Shown piece by piece: positions 26,133 to 33,803 of a DNA stretch of 64,000 bases; position 1 is the first letter of the stretch; the number at the start of each line of letters is the position of its first letter. Both the position numbers and the translations under genes were made by a program. Below the pieces are notes generated by a model. That model did not search any database and was not told where the DNA came from. It worked only from the letters and a program-made list of their open reading frames with translations. The stretch comes from CALMZY01 sp052033915 (GTDB lineage: Bacteria > Verrucomicrobiota > Kiritimatiellia > CAIQIC01 > JAGNIJ01), in the NCBI GenBank assembly GCA_052033915.1, contig JBPOJF010000003.1:62001-126000 (forward strand), read 5' to 3'.

Positions 26133-26624
26133 TCAGGCGGAATCTGTTCTTCGCTCGAACCGGATCGGTCCGTCGGCGCCTTTCTTGAGGAACAGTTGGG
26201 CGCTGAGCCACATGGACCACGCGCAGAGCCCGGCCAGCAGAATCCACGCCCGCCATCGCTCGGAGGCCTTTTCCACGAGATGGAACACCTCGCCGATTCT
26301 CCAGGCCACTCCGAAAGGAATGGCGATGCCCCAGAACAGGCTGCCGCTGCGGCCCATGTCGTGGAGGCGTCGTACGATTTGAAGGATGACCCAGAAAACG
26401 ATTCCGGCGAATAGGAGCGAGAACAGGATCGACAGCGTCCGGAAGGACTCCGCCCGGCAGATTTTCTGGATGTACAGGATGGCCGCAAATCCCGCTGCCG
26501 CCAGGGCCATGCGCAGCGCGAAGGCGGCGCGACCGATTCGCGCCTCGAACTTGGTTTCGATCCAGATGCAGAAATCCTTGAGCTTCAGTTGGAGGGGCGA
26601 GGCCTGGATATCCGAGGGTGTCAC
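26133..26624 (-). CDS. DUF805-like membrane protein
   Basis: The 163-residue protein has four hydrophobic segments and the block RRLHDMGRSGSLFWGIAIPF, the hallmark of DUF805 (YhaH/YhaI-like) inner-membrane proteins. An ARIGRAAFAL segment near residue 28 corresponds to the GRxgRkeFW motif, here lacking the Trp. The family function is unknown. The GTG start at 26624 is supported by AAAGGAGAT a few bases upstream, and it overlaps the stop codon of the upstream transporter gene (GTGA), so the two are translationally coupled. Two nonpolar C-terminal helices precede a charged tail (GPIRFERRTDSA). Confidence 0.7.
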   Translation of the reverse strand: MTPSDIQASPLQLKLKDFCIWIETKFEARIGRAAFALRMALAAAGFAAILYIQKICRAESFRTLSILFSLLFAGIVFWVILQIVRRLHDMGRSGSLFWGIAIPFGVAWRIGEVFHLVEKASERWRAWILLAGLCAWSMWLSAQLFLKKGADGPIRFERRTDSA

Positions 26625-28144
26625 GGCCGATCTCCTTTCCCGGCGGGGACCTGCTCGGCGGGGGCTTGGCGCCGGTCATGGATTGCTTTCTGTTTCCGAT
26701 ACTGCGGGATGCCGAAGATGACGGCGGCGATCACGATCAGGGCCATGAAACCGATCACGATGCGGCTGGCCGTCTGTCGGCCGTTCTGGCGGAAGAGCAG
26801 GGAGAGCATCGCGCACCCGCCGAAGAAGGCGAAGCACGTCATCACGCCGAACCAGAACGTGTAGTTTCCGTCCGAAACCGACAACAGGCGGCCGGTGATG
26901 AAGAGGCCGATCGCCGCGCCGTAGTACTGGAAGGAGTCAATGACGCCGGAGGCAAAGCCGGCCATCTTTTTTCCGCCGATATCCATGGGCGCGGCCGCGC
27001 CCACGATGGAGTGCGTGCTGTTGGCCGTGATGGCGATGAGCACGAGAAACAGACAGCCCAGCAGAACGCCGCCGGCGGTCGGGCCGATGAGGTGGAGCGC
27101 CATCACGGTGGCCGCGGTGGCGATGACGCAGGCTTCGCCGTAGTACAGGATCATAGCGACGGGATACCGGTGGCCGCGAAAAAATCGGTCGGACACCCAG
27201 CCCGACAAGACGGAGCCGGCCACGGCGACGATCGGGATGAGGGCCAGGGTGCCGATGGCGATCTCCGGCATATTGGTCTTCATGTTGAAGCCGAGGACGT
27301 CCTCGAAGTAGAGCGGGGCAAGCTGGTCCGACGCGTGCCGGACGGCGCCGGTGCAGCCGTAGGCCACCGCGTAGAACCAGACCAGCGGATTGGAAAATAC
27401 GAATTTGAACGCGTCCTTCACGCGCACGGTGGTGCCGGCGGAGTTGTCCACATCGTCGTGGATGGTTCCGGGGTAGCCGGCCTCGTCGGGCGATTGCGCG
27501 GATACGAAGTAGAACCAGAGCGCGACGAGGGCGACGAAGATCGGTGGGATACAGAAGAGCATGCGCCACTGGCCCGGCCCGACGACAAAGGCGAGGAAGG
27601 TGAAGCCGTTCAGGATGACGGGTGCGAGCAGGCTGATCATCGTCTGTCCCGACTGGATCATGAAGCCGAAGATGCCGGCGAACACGCCGCGCTCCTCCCG
27701 GTTGAACCACGCGGCGTTGATCTTGACCATGCCGGGCGTGCCGGCGGCTTGGATGTAACCGTTGAGCATCCACAGCGCCGCGAAGGCGGCGAAGTTCGCC
27801 GTGAGGGAGGAAAAGCCGATGATCAGGTTGATCGTGATGGTTCCGACGGCCCCGATAAGCATCGAGCATCGGCCGCCGATCCGGTCACAGATGAGGCCGT
27901 TGATGAGTTGCCCGGTCCCGTAGGCGAGGGAGAACCATGCGGCCAGGTCGGCGATTTGCTGCGCGCCGAAGCCGAACTCTTGGCGCATGCCCGGACCGGC
28001 GAAGCGGAAATTGTAGCGGCACATGTAGAACATGGCGTACATGAGCCCCACGGTGAACCAGTTGATGCCGCGGCGGGCTCGGAATCCGGGAGGGTGCCTG
28101 CGCGATTCCTTCCATCCTGTCTTGGACTTTACGGCCATGGTCAT
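26621..28144 (-). CDS. Major facilitator transporter, organophosphate:phosphate antiporter (GlpT/UhpT) type
   Basis: The 507-residue inner-membrane protein has twelve predicted helices. The N-terminal YAMFYMCRYNFRFAGPGMRQ resembles the OPA family (GlpT, UhpT, PgtP), whose first helix carries RYNF-like residues for phosphate binding. The linking sequence GVFAGIFGFMIQSGQTMIS and the C-terminal half fit the same fold. Such carriers exchange glycerol 3-phosphate or hexose phosphates for inorganic phosphate. The substrate here is not certain, although glpD and gpsA in the window make glycerol 3-phosphate attractive. ATG 28144 has AAAGGAA at 8 nt. It overlaps the DUF805 gene by 4 bp. Confidence 0.82.
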   Translation of the reverse strand: MTMAVKSKTGWKESRRHPPGFRARRGINWFTVGLMYAMFYMCRYNFRFAGPGMRQEFGFGAQQIADLAAWFSLAYGTGQLINGLICDRIGGRCSMLIGAVGTITINLIIGFSSLTANFAAFAALWMLNGYIQAAGTPGMVKINAAWFNREERGVFAGIFGFMIQSGQTMISLLAPVILNGFTFLAFVVGPGQWRMLFCIPPIFVALVALWFYFVSAQSPDEAGYPGTIHDDVDNSAGTTVRVKDAFKFVFSNPLVWFYAVAYGCTGAVRHASDQLAPLYFEDVLGFNMKTNMPEIAIGTLALIPIVAVAGSVLSGWVSDRFFRGHRYPVAMILYYGEACVIATAATVMALHLIGPTAGGVLLGCLFLVLIAITANSTHSIVGAAAPMDIGGKKMAGFASGVIDSFQYYGAAIGLFITGRLLSVSDGNYTFWFGVMTCFAFFGGCAMLSLLFRQNGRQTASRIVIGFMALIVIAAVIFGIPQYRKQKAIHDRRQAPAEQVPAGKGDRP

Positions 28145-28229
28145 CGGTAGGTTCCTTTGGGTCAGGCGCCGCGCCGGTGCGGTGAAAGCCCGCGCACCAG
28201 AATACACGTTTGCGTCCTGCTCGTGGAAC

Positions 28230-29219
28230 TTATTTCGCGCCCGCGGGCCGCTCGAAATACACCAGCTTCTTCTTGGGCGCGAGGGTGATCTTGAATTTCG
28301 ACAGAAGCTGGCGGCCGATGCGCGGTTGCGACAGCCGCAGGTTGAGGGTTCGGCTGTCCACCACCGACACGTTTCTGAAGACCACGTTGCCCACGCTGAC
28401 CTGCTTCAATTCGTCAGAAGGCGGGTTGGTCATGGCGATTTCAAATTCGCCGGCCGTATCCAGGATGAACACTTTCCTTTCTCCGTCGATCGCGCCTTCC
28501 ACGGCGAATGCGCCGCCGACCTGCTTCAGCTTCATCGCGTCGATCAGGTTCACTTCCTTCGGCGCGTAGTCGATCGTGGCGGAGAGCATGACGGCGTAAT
28601 TTGGATAATCGATCTGCGCGAAGGCAAAGGCCTTGAGGATGTCGCAGCCCAGGATCGCCTCCGGCGCCGGGTTCTCCAGGTTCCGCGCGAGGGGGCCGAG
28701 CGGACCGGTCGCCGCCCGGAAATGGAACAGCGCGTTTTCGACATGGAGATGGTCGAATCGGAGTTTCGTCATGATGCAGGCATAGCCGGGAATATCCTCG
28801 TTGACGTTGGCCGGCGTGTAGTCGTAGGCGGGAGGCCCCAGCGGGATGGTCCGGGTCCGCAGGAACGTGGGAAAATCAAGCCAACTTCGACCGGCGGTCG
28901 TATCGACGAGGACGGAGAAGGTTTCCTCCCGCCCGTTGTCCGCCACGATCACAGGCGCCGTGGACAGACCCTTCTTGGCAAAGTCGCGGCTCGCGACATG
29001 CTCGGGATGCAGTCGGTTTGCGCCCGAGAACCGCACGCTGTTCTTGCCCGACGGGTATGCCGTGATCCAGAAACGGCGCGCGTCCCGGGCCTTCGAAAAG
29101 ACGTGGCGAAGCTCCGTCTCCGTGAGAGGCCTGGTTGTCTGGGGTGGTGTCGTGGCGCACCCGCCTGCCAGCGCCGCCAGACCGATCCCGACGCAGAGAA
29201 TACGAACGAATTTCAACAT
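28230..29219 (-). CDS. Lipoprotein with two retropepsin-like aspartyl protease folds
   Basis: The N-terminus carries a lipobox LAGGC, so Cys21 is the likely lipid anchor. Two segments look like pepsin-type repeats. The first has VLVDTTAGRSWLDFP with a later AILGCDILKAF; the second has VFILDTAGEFEIAM with SQPRIGRQLLSKFKI. In both, an Asp-Thr near the active-site position and a later Ile-Gly-hydrophobic motif match the bacterial aspartyl-protease-like (retropepsin-like) domains. The canonical DTG is DTT in the first copy and DTA in the second, so activity may be altered. The C-terminus ends in KKLVYFERPAGAK. A 140-bp gap lies between it and gpsA. Confidence 0.65.
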   Translation of the reverse strand: MLKFVRILCVGIGLAALAGGCATTPPQTTRPLTETELRHVFSKARDARRFWITAYPSGKNSVRFSGANRLHPEHVASRDFAKKGLSTAPVIVADNGREETFSVLVDTTAGRSWLDFPTFLRTRTIPLGPPAYDYTPANVNEDIPGYACIMTKLRFDHLHVENALFHFRAATGPLGPLARNLENPAPEAILGCDILKAFAFAQIDYPNYAVMLSATIDYAPKEVNLIDAMKLKQVGGAFAVEGAIDGERKVFILDTAGEFEIAMTNPPSDELKQVSVGNVVFRNVSVVDSRTLNLRLSQPRIGRQLLSKFKITLAPKKKLVYFERPAGAK

Positions 29220-29359
29220 GGGCGTACGTTGACATGCGGCTTGGGAGGAAACAAGCCGTATTCAGAGGTCAGCCGGACAAGACCCTTGCGCGGCCTGGCC
29301 CGGGGTCGACCCATCCGCGTGGATACGCACACGGGGGACAAGTCCGGTATGATTCATGC

Positions 29360-30367
29360 CTATTCTCTTTCGGCTTTTGGATCCCGCCCCATCAGGTCGT
29401 GAACGGCTGTGCGTGGATCCTTGCCTTCGTGGATCACGGCGTACACTTCGTCCGTGATCGGAACCGGCACGCCGTATTTTTGCGCGAGCGCCCGGGCGGT
29501 CGCGCAGGTCCACACGCCCTCGGATACTTGCTCCATGGATTGAAGAATGTGGTTGATCGACTCGCCGCGGCCCAGCCGCTCGCCGACCGAGTGGTTGCGG
29601 CTGAGCCGGCTCGCGCAGGTCACGACGAGGTCGCCCATACCGCTCAGGCCGGCGAACGTCGCGGGGTTCGCGCCGAGCGCGCAGCCCAGCCGTGCGATCT
29701 CCGCCAACCCGCGTGTGATCAGCGCCGCCTTCGTGTTGTCGCCGAAGCGGATGCCGTCGCAGACGCCCGCCGCGATCGCGATGACGTTTTTCAGCGCGCC
29801 GCCGATCTCCACGCCGATCACGTCATCGGACGTGTACACCCGGAACGCCGGGTTCATGAGCAGGCTCTGGAAGCCCTGGGCGATCCCGGCATCGGCGCAG
29901 GCGACGGTGACCGCGGTCGGTATGCCGCGCGCCGTCTCCGCCGCGAGGCTCGGGCCGGAGAGCGCCGCGACCGGGCGTTTCAGCAGTTCCTCCGCGACCT
30001 CGGTCATCCGCTTCCCGGTTTTCTCGTCCAGGCCCTTGGTCACGCTCAGGACCGGCGCGGAGGGGGGGATCAGCGCGGCGAAGGGTTTCAGCACGGGTCG
30101 GAAATAACGGGAGGGCACGGCGAGGATCACGACATCCGTCCCGGCGACCGCCTCGGCCTGATCGGCCGTCCACAGAATATCCGGCGGCAGCTTGATGCCC
30201 GGCAGGAATTTCTCGTTCTTGTGGCGGCGTCGGATTTCCGCGATGTAGTCCTCGAACGGGCCCCACACGCGCACCGCGTGGCCGTTATTGTGCAGAACGA
30301 CCGCGAGCGCCGTTCCCCAGCCGCCGTCTCCGATAATCGAAACCTTTCTGGGAGTTCCAAGTTCCAT
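29360..30367 (-). CDS. gpsA: NAD(P)-dependent glycerol-3-phosphate dehydrogenase
   Basis: GpsA reduces dihydroxyacetone phosphate to sn-glycerol 3-phosphate, the backbone for phospholipids. The 335-residue enzyme has the Rossmann motif IIGDGGWGTALAVVL, the block LSVTKGLDEKTGKRMTEV, and GVEIGGALKNVIAIAAGVCD with the catalytic Lys. The substrate region AGLSGMGDLVVTC and the C-terminal helical domain are complete. It lies 10 bp downstream of plsY on the same strand, so both steps toward lysophosphatidic acid are neighbours. The first residues (MELGT) and the start codon itself lie within a heptamer array at 30353-30412. Confidence 0.97.
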   Translation of the reverse strand: MELGTPRKVSIIGDGGWGTALAVVLHNNGHAVRVWGPFEDYIAEIRRRHKNEKFLPGIKLPPDILWTADQAEAVAGTDVVILAVPSRYFRPVLKPFAALIPPSAPVLSVTKGLDEKTGKRMTEVAEELLKRPVAALSGPSLAAETARGIPTAVTVACADAGIAQGFQSLLMNPAFRVYTSDDVIGVEIGGALKNVIAIAAGVCDGIRFGDNTKAALITRGLAEIARLGCALGANPATFAGLSGMGDLVVTCASRLSRNHSVGERLGRGESINHILQSMEQVSEGVWTCATARALAQKYGVPVPITDEVYAVIHEGKDPRTAVHDLMGRDPKAERE

Positions 30368-30412
30368 GTTTCAAGCTTCAAGTTGCGAGTTGCGAGTTTC
30401 CGGTTTGAGTCT
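30353..30412. repeat. Heptamer array spanning the plsY 3' end and the gpsA start
   Basis: Units AGTTCCA, AGTTCCA, TGTTTCA, AGCTTCA, AGTTGCG, AGTTGCG, AGTTTCC and GGTTTGA run in 7-nt steps. On the minus strand they encode the last ten residues of plsY (TQTGNSQLAT), its stop, the 10-bp spacer, and the start and first codons of gpsA. Confidence 0.85.
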
Positions 30413-31034
30413 TCTTCCTGAAGCTGAACCGGTGCTCGCTTCCATCGATCAGTCTTTGAATATTCGACTTATGACGCCAAACCGCGAGCAGTCCGAGATT
30501 TGTCAGTACGATCGGCAGCAAGCGGCCCTCCTCCGAATAGAGGGACCACGAGACCACCGGCACCACGATGGCCGCGCCGATGGAGGCGACCGAGACGTAG
30601 CGGGTGGCGAGGAGCAGGACGAACCAGCTCAGCAGTCCCCAGGCCACGGCCTGCGGCGCAATTCCGAGGAGCACGCCCGCGCTGGTCGCGATGCCCTTGC
30701 CGCCCTTGAACTTCAGGTACACCGGCCAGTTGTGGCCCGCGATCGCCGCGACGCCGCACAGCAGGCCGATTTCCGGACCTTGGACCATTCCGGTGATCCA
30801 TTTTCCAAGGATTGGAAAAAAGTACGCGGGCACAAACCCTTTCACGGCGTCGCCGACGAACGTCAGGATGCCCAGCGGCTTGCTGACGGATCGGAAGACG
30901 TTCGTTGCGCCGATGTTCCCGCTGCCGACGGTGCGGATATCGACGCCTTTCATCCGTGAAAGGAGCAGGCCGATCGGAATCGCGCCCAGAAGATAGGCGG
31001 CGACGATCTGCAGAATAGGGAAAATGATAGACAT
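30378..31034 (-). CDS. plsY: Acyl-phosphate:glycerol-3-phosphate acyltransferase
   Basis: PlsY transfers acyl groups from acyl phosphate to glycerol 3-phosphate in the inner membrane. Its three conserved cytoplasmic loops are present: LLSRMKGVDIRTVGSGNIGA (motif 1, SGNIGATN), then KFKGGKGIATSAGVLLG (motif 2, GGKGxAT), and SLYSEEGR in the region of motif 3. The 218-residue length and five or so membrane helices fit. Between motif 1 and 2 the stretch YFFPILGKWI is encoded by a palindromic repeat (30801-30819), probably inserted in frame. The last ten residues and stop are heptamer repeat. ATG 31034 begins a standard PlsY N-terminus. Confidence 0.95.
   Translation of the reverse strand: MSIIFPILQIVAAYLLGAIPIGLLLSRMKGVDIRTVGSGNIGATNVFRSVSKPLGILTFVGDAVKGFVPAYFFPILGKWITGMVQGPEIGLLCGVAAIAGHNWPVYLKFKGGKGIATSAGVLLGIAPQAVAWGLLSWFVLLLATRYVSVASIGAAIVVPVVSWSLYSEEGRLLPIVLTNLGLLAVWRHKSNIQRLIDGSEHRFSFRKKTQTGNSQLAT
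30801..30819. repeat. TTTTCCAAGGATTGGAAAA palindrome inside plsY
   Basis: The 19-bp palindrome (8-bp arms around GGA) is followed on the plus strand by AAAGTACGCGG, resembling the AAAAAGCG that follows the copies at 15078 and 47831. It lies inside plsY codons for FFPILGK without disturbing the frame. Confidence 0.8.
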
Positions 31035-31060
31035 GGTCGATGGCTTCCGTTTCTCGTGTC

Positions 31061-31738
31061 CTACCGCACGCCTTCCTGCTCCACCCATCGCACGGCCTCG
31101 CGGAACACCTGCGCGGCATCTTCGCAGCGCAGCTTCCGTTTGATGTGCGCCCGGTGGACTTCCACGGTTCGGTCGCTCAGCCCGAGTTTGTCCGCGATCT
31201 TCCGAGTGGACAGACCCTGGCCGATTCCCTGGAAGACTTCCATTTCGCGTTCCGTCAACGCCTCGACGCCGAACTCCGGCGCTTCCTTTTTCTCGCCCTT
31301 GATGAAATTCTTCAGCATGCGCGTCGCCGTCTCGCCGCTCACGAAAATCTCGCCGCGCAGGACCGTCCGCAAGGCGTCCACGATCACCTCGTCCGCCTTT
31401 TCCTTCATGACATAGCCTTGCGCGCCGGCGCGCAGGGCCTTCTCGGCGTAGACGGATTCATCGTGCATGGACAGCACGAGATACTTTACGGCGGGGTACT
31501 TCTCGCGCGCGTCGCGGATCAGCTCCAGCCCGCTCTTGTCCTTGAGCGTGATATCCACGATGGCCACGTCGGGCGTTTGCCTCGAGAGCGCTTCAAAAGC
31601 TTCGTCATAGCTAGCCGCCTCGCCGATGATGCTGAATCCCTTCTCGCGGGCGAGGAGGCTGGTCAGCCCATGCCGAACGACGGAATGATCATCCACGATC
31701 AGGATGGTATAGGCGGATTCTTTGTCTTTTTCTTTCAC
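31061..31738 (-). CDS. NarL/LuxR-family response regulator
   Basis: The 225-residue protein has a receiver domain (about residues 10-128) with acidic pocket D16-D17, phosphoacceptor D62 in VAIVDITLKDKSG and the conserved Lys in GYVMKEKADEV. A LuxR-type DNA-binding helix-turn-helix follows (about 160-220: LTEREMEVFQGIGQGLSTRK, then LSDRTVEVHRAHIKRKL). It is the partner of the histidine kinase gene 90 bp upstream on the same strand. When phosphorylated it would dimerise and bind DNA. A candidate target is the inverted CTACGT repeat upstream of the secreted-protein gene at 33804. The start is a GTG at 31738 with GGAG nearby. Downstream is plsY. Confidence 0.92.
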   Translation of the reverse strand: MKEKDKESAYTILIVDDHSVVRHGLTSLLAREKGFSIIGEAASYDEAFEALSRQTPDVAIVDITLKDKSGLELIRDAREKYPAVKYLVLSMHDESVYAEKALRAGAQGYVMKEKADEVIVDALRTVLRGEIFVSGETATRMLKNFIKGEKKEAPEFGVEALTEREMEVFQGIGQGLSTRKIADKLGLSDRTVEVHRAHIKRKLRCEDAAQVFREAVRWVEQEGVR

Positions 31739-31781
31739 GACTCCCTACTGATTAGCAGAGATTGACCCGGCAGGGAAGCTT

Positions 31782-31850
31782 GAGTCCAAGGTCTAAAGTC
31801 CAATGTCCAAAATCGTCTGCCTGGGACCTTAGACTTTGGACGTTGGACTC
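31782..31850. repeat. GTCCAAR heptamer inverted repeat at the end of the kinase gene
   Basis: GAGTCCAAGGTCTAAAGTCC continuing to AATGTCC pairs with GGACCTTAGACTTTGGACGT continuing to TGGACTC over nearly 27 positions with a few mismatches. It is the longest symmetrical member of the family here. The kinase C-terminus (SPTSKV) and stop at 31829-31831 lie in the second arm. Confidence 0.8.
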
Positions 31851-33592
31851 ATATCAAAGCGGCATGTCACGACCGTTCCGCCTTCCCGGCGCGGCTGTAC
31901 GTCCAGAGAACCGTCAATCATTGAAGTCCGGTAGCGCATGATTCGAAGTCCCATCCCCTGGCCGCGTTCAGATTCGGAAGGAATTCCCGCCCCGTTGCTT
32001 TCCACCGTGAGTTGCCCTCCGCGGTCGGCTTCCGCGGCCAGCGTGATCAGGATCCGGCTCGGCTTCGCGTGGCGCACGGCGTTGTTCACCGCTTCCTGCG
32101 CGATGTGGTACAGGTGAACGGCCGTGTTGTTGTCGCGCACACGAGCGTCGCCCCTCGTGTGCAATTCGCACTGGATTCCGAACGTTTCGCGGGTGTCTGC
32201 CGCCAACCGCTGGAGCGCATTGGCCAGCCCCTCGTCTTCCAGTTCAACGGGGGCCAGGCCGCGGGCTAACCTGCGCACTTGGGCGAGGGCGTCTTTCAGA
32301 AGCTCGTTGATGTGTTCTGCGCTGTCGCGCGCCTCGCCGCCGGTTTCCGCAAGATTTGTGGCCAGGGTGCGGCTCAGGAACACGGCGCCGGTGAGTTTTT
32401 GTCCCAGCGAGTCGTGGAGATCCTGTCCGACACGCAGCTTCTCGCGTCCGCTGATTTCAAGGATCTCGCTCTCCAGCCGCATCCGTTCCGCCATCTCGCG
32501 CTCGATCTGGGCCTTGGCCGCGACGAGGTCCGCAGTTCGGTTCCGGACAAGCTGTTCGATCCTTTGTCCGCGGCGGGCCATGAGCAAAAGCTCGATCGTC
32601 ACGAGCAGGGTAACGGCCAGTCCGATCACCAGGATGAACTCCGGCCGGCGGGCGCCATGCGCAAGCAAGTAGTCCGGCGACGCCGCGCAATTCAGAATCC
32701 ATGTTTGGTCGGCCACTGCGATGGGGCCTTGGTAGCTGTACCCGCCGGTGTCCAACGGGGTGTATTCTTCTGTAAGGGATATCCGCAAATTCCGCGAGGC
32801 GGGAGTTGCCGCAACGCGGCTGATCACCTGGTTCGGCCGGAAAATGGCGACCGCGAACCCAACGAGGAAGCCCGGAGGCACCACGATGGATCCTTGAAGA
32901 TGGGGATACATAATGGGCGCGAAGACATAGTACTCGGTCGGCGAATTGCGGGTCTTGCCGGCAAGAGACGGACTGCCTGTTTCCCTCATCCTGTTAATGG
33001 CTTGGGAGCAGGACTCCTCCGATGCAAAGTCGAATCCGATCGGAACGCCGAGGGCATTGGCGGGCGTCTGGTAGGTGAGGGCGAAGTACTCGGGCCTGTT
33101 GCCGGCGGGGTTGAACCCGTTCTGACCGTCGAAATCCTGGATGACCATGCTTGTCTGGGCTTCGCCCGGGTCGAGTTGTCTTATCAGTTGCCGCGTGTTC
33201 TCGTCGATGCGTTGGACGAATCCGAAGCCTTGGAGAACCCTTTTTTGGAACGACATACCTTTTCTGACGAACTCCTCGAAATCCTTGCTCGTGATCTGGT
33301 CGGAAATACTGTGCAGTTGCCGGATCGAATCCAACACGTCCATGAAGAGCTGGATTTCCTGCGCCGCCATGCTTTGGAGATTGCGCGCCTCGATCTGAAA
33401 CTCCTCGCGGGTCGCGTTTTGCTCGAGGACCGTGCGCGTGTGCCACAGAAAGACGCTGATCGCGGTCCCTGCCGCCGCCACGAGGAACGCGAACATCCAG
33501 GGCCGGCGAGAGGATCGGTTTCCTTGTGCAGATGCTGTCACGGCAGTGAAGTATACGTGACAGACGCTGTGGGACGAAGGAATTCTAAACAT
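31829..33592 (-). CDS. CHASE-domain sensor histidine kinase, NarX/DegS-like
   Basis: The 587-residue kinase has an N-terminal membrane helix (about residues 31-50) and a periplasmic sensor about 80-300 that resembles CHASE domains (FGFVQRIDENTRQL, FALTYQTPANALGVPIGFDF). A second membrane helix spans about 318-340. A short coiled coil follows, then a HisKA_3 dimerisation domain with H393 in GQDLHDSLGQKL and a HATPase with GQGMGLRIMRYR. CHASE domains bind small ligands; the type here is unknown. HisKA_3 kinases pair with NarL-type regulators, and one lies immediately downstream. ATG 33592 is used; a longer frame starts at 33661. The final residues SKV are heptamer repeat, the same ending as YidC. 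Confidence 0.88.
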   Translation of the reverse strand: MFRIPSSHSVCHVYFTAVTASAQGNRSSRRPWMFAFLVAAAGTAISVFLWHTRTVLEQNATREEFQIEARNLQSMAAQEIQLFMDVLDSIRQLHSISDQITSKDFEEFVRKGMSFQKRVLQGFGFVQRIDENTRQLIRQLDPGEAQTSMVIQDFDGQNGFNPAGNRPEYFALTYQTPANALGVPIGFDFASEESCSQAINRMRETGSPSLAGKTRNSPTEYYVFAPIMYPHLQGSIVVPPGFLVGFAVAIFRPNQVISRVAATPASRNLRISLTEEYTPLDTGGYSYQGPIAVADQTWILNCAASPDYLLAHGARRPEFILVIGLAVTLLVTIELLLMARRGQRIEQLVRNRTADLVAAKAQIEREMAERMRLESEILEISGREKLRVGQDLHDSLGQKLTGAVFLSRTLATNLAETGGEARDSAEHINELLKDALAQVRRLARGLAPVELEDEGLANALQRLAADTRETFGIQCELHTRGDARVRDNNTAVHLYHIAQEAVNNAVRHAKPSRILITLAAEADRGGQLTVESNGAGIPSESERGQGMGLRIMRYRTSMIDGSLDVQPRREGGTVVTCRFDMSPTSKV

Positions 33593-33647
33593 CGCGTCAT
33601 CCCGACGCGCCTGACGCCGCATTCCGGGTGCCCGACATTTTTCACAT

Positions 33648-33683
33648 CTACGTATTGACACGTAGTTAGCCTATACGTAATTT
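33648..33683 (+). promoter_or_regulatory. Candidate promoter with overlapping inverted repeat upstream of 33804
   Basis: TTGACA (33655-33660) is an exact -35 and TAATTT (33678-33683) is a fair -10 at 17-nt spacing. An inverted repeat, CTACGT and ACGTAG (33648-33653, 33660-33665), straddles the -35 and could be a regulator operator. The adjacent two-component system is the obvious candidate regulator (inference). Confidence 0.5.
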
Positions 33684-33803
33684 ACGGGAAGCGGGTGAAT
33701 TATTTCCCGCTCGGTTGGCGGCCCGAAAAGGTGCGAGGAATGCTTAAAACTTTTCTTGACTGTGTACACGGTTAAGGCAAAAGTGCAACAAGACGGAGGC
33801 GCT

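Noticed and set aside
29229..29234. Plus-strand TTGACA upstream of the retropepsin-like gene
   Set aside because: No plus-strand gene follows and no suitable -10 was seen at 16-18 nt.
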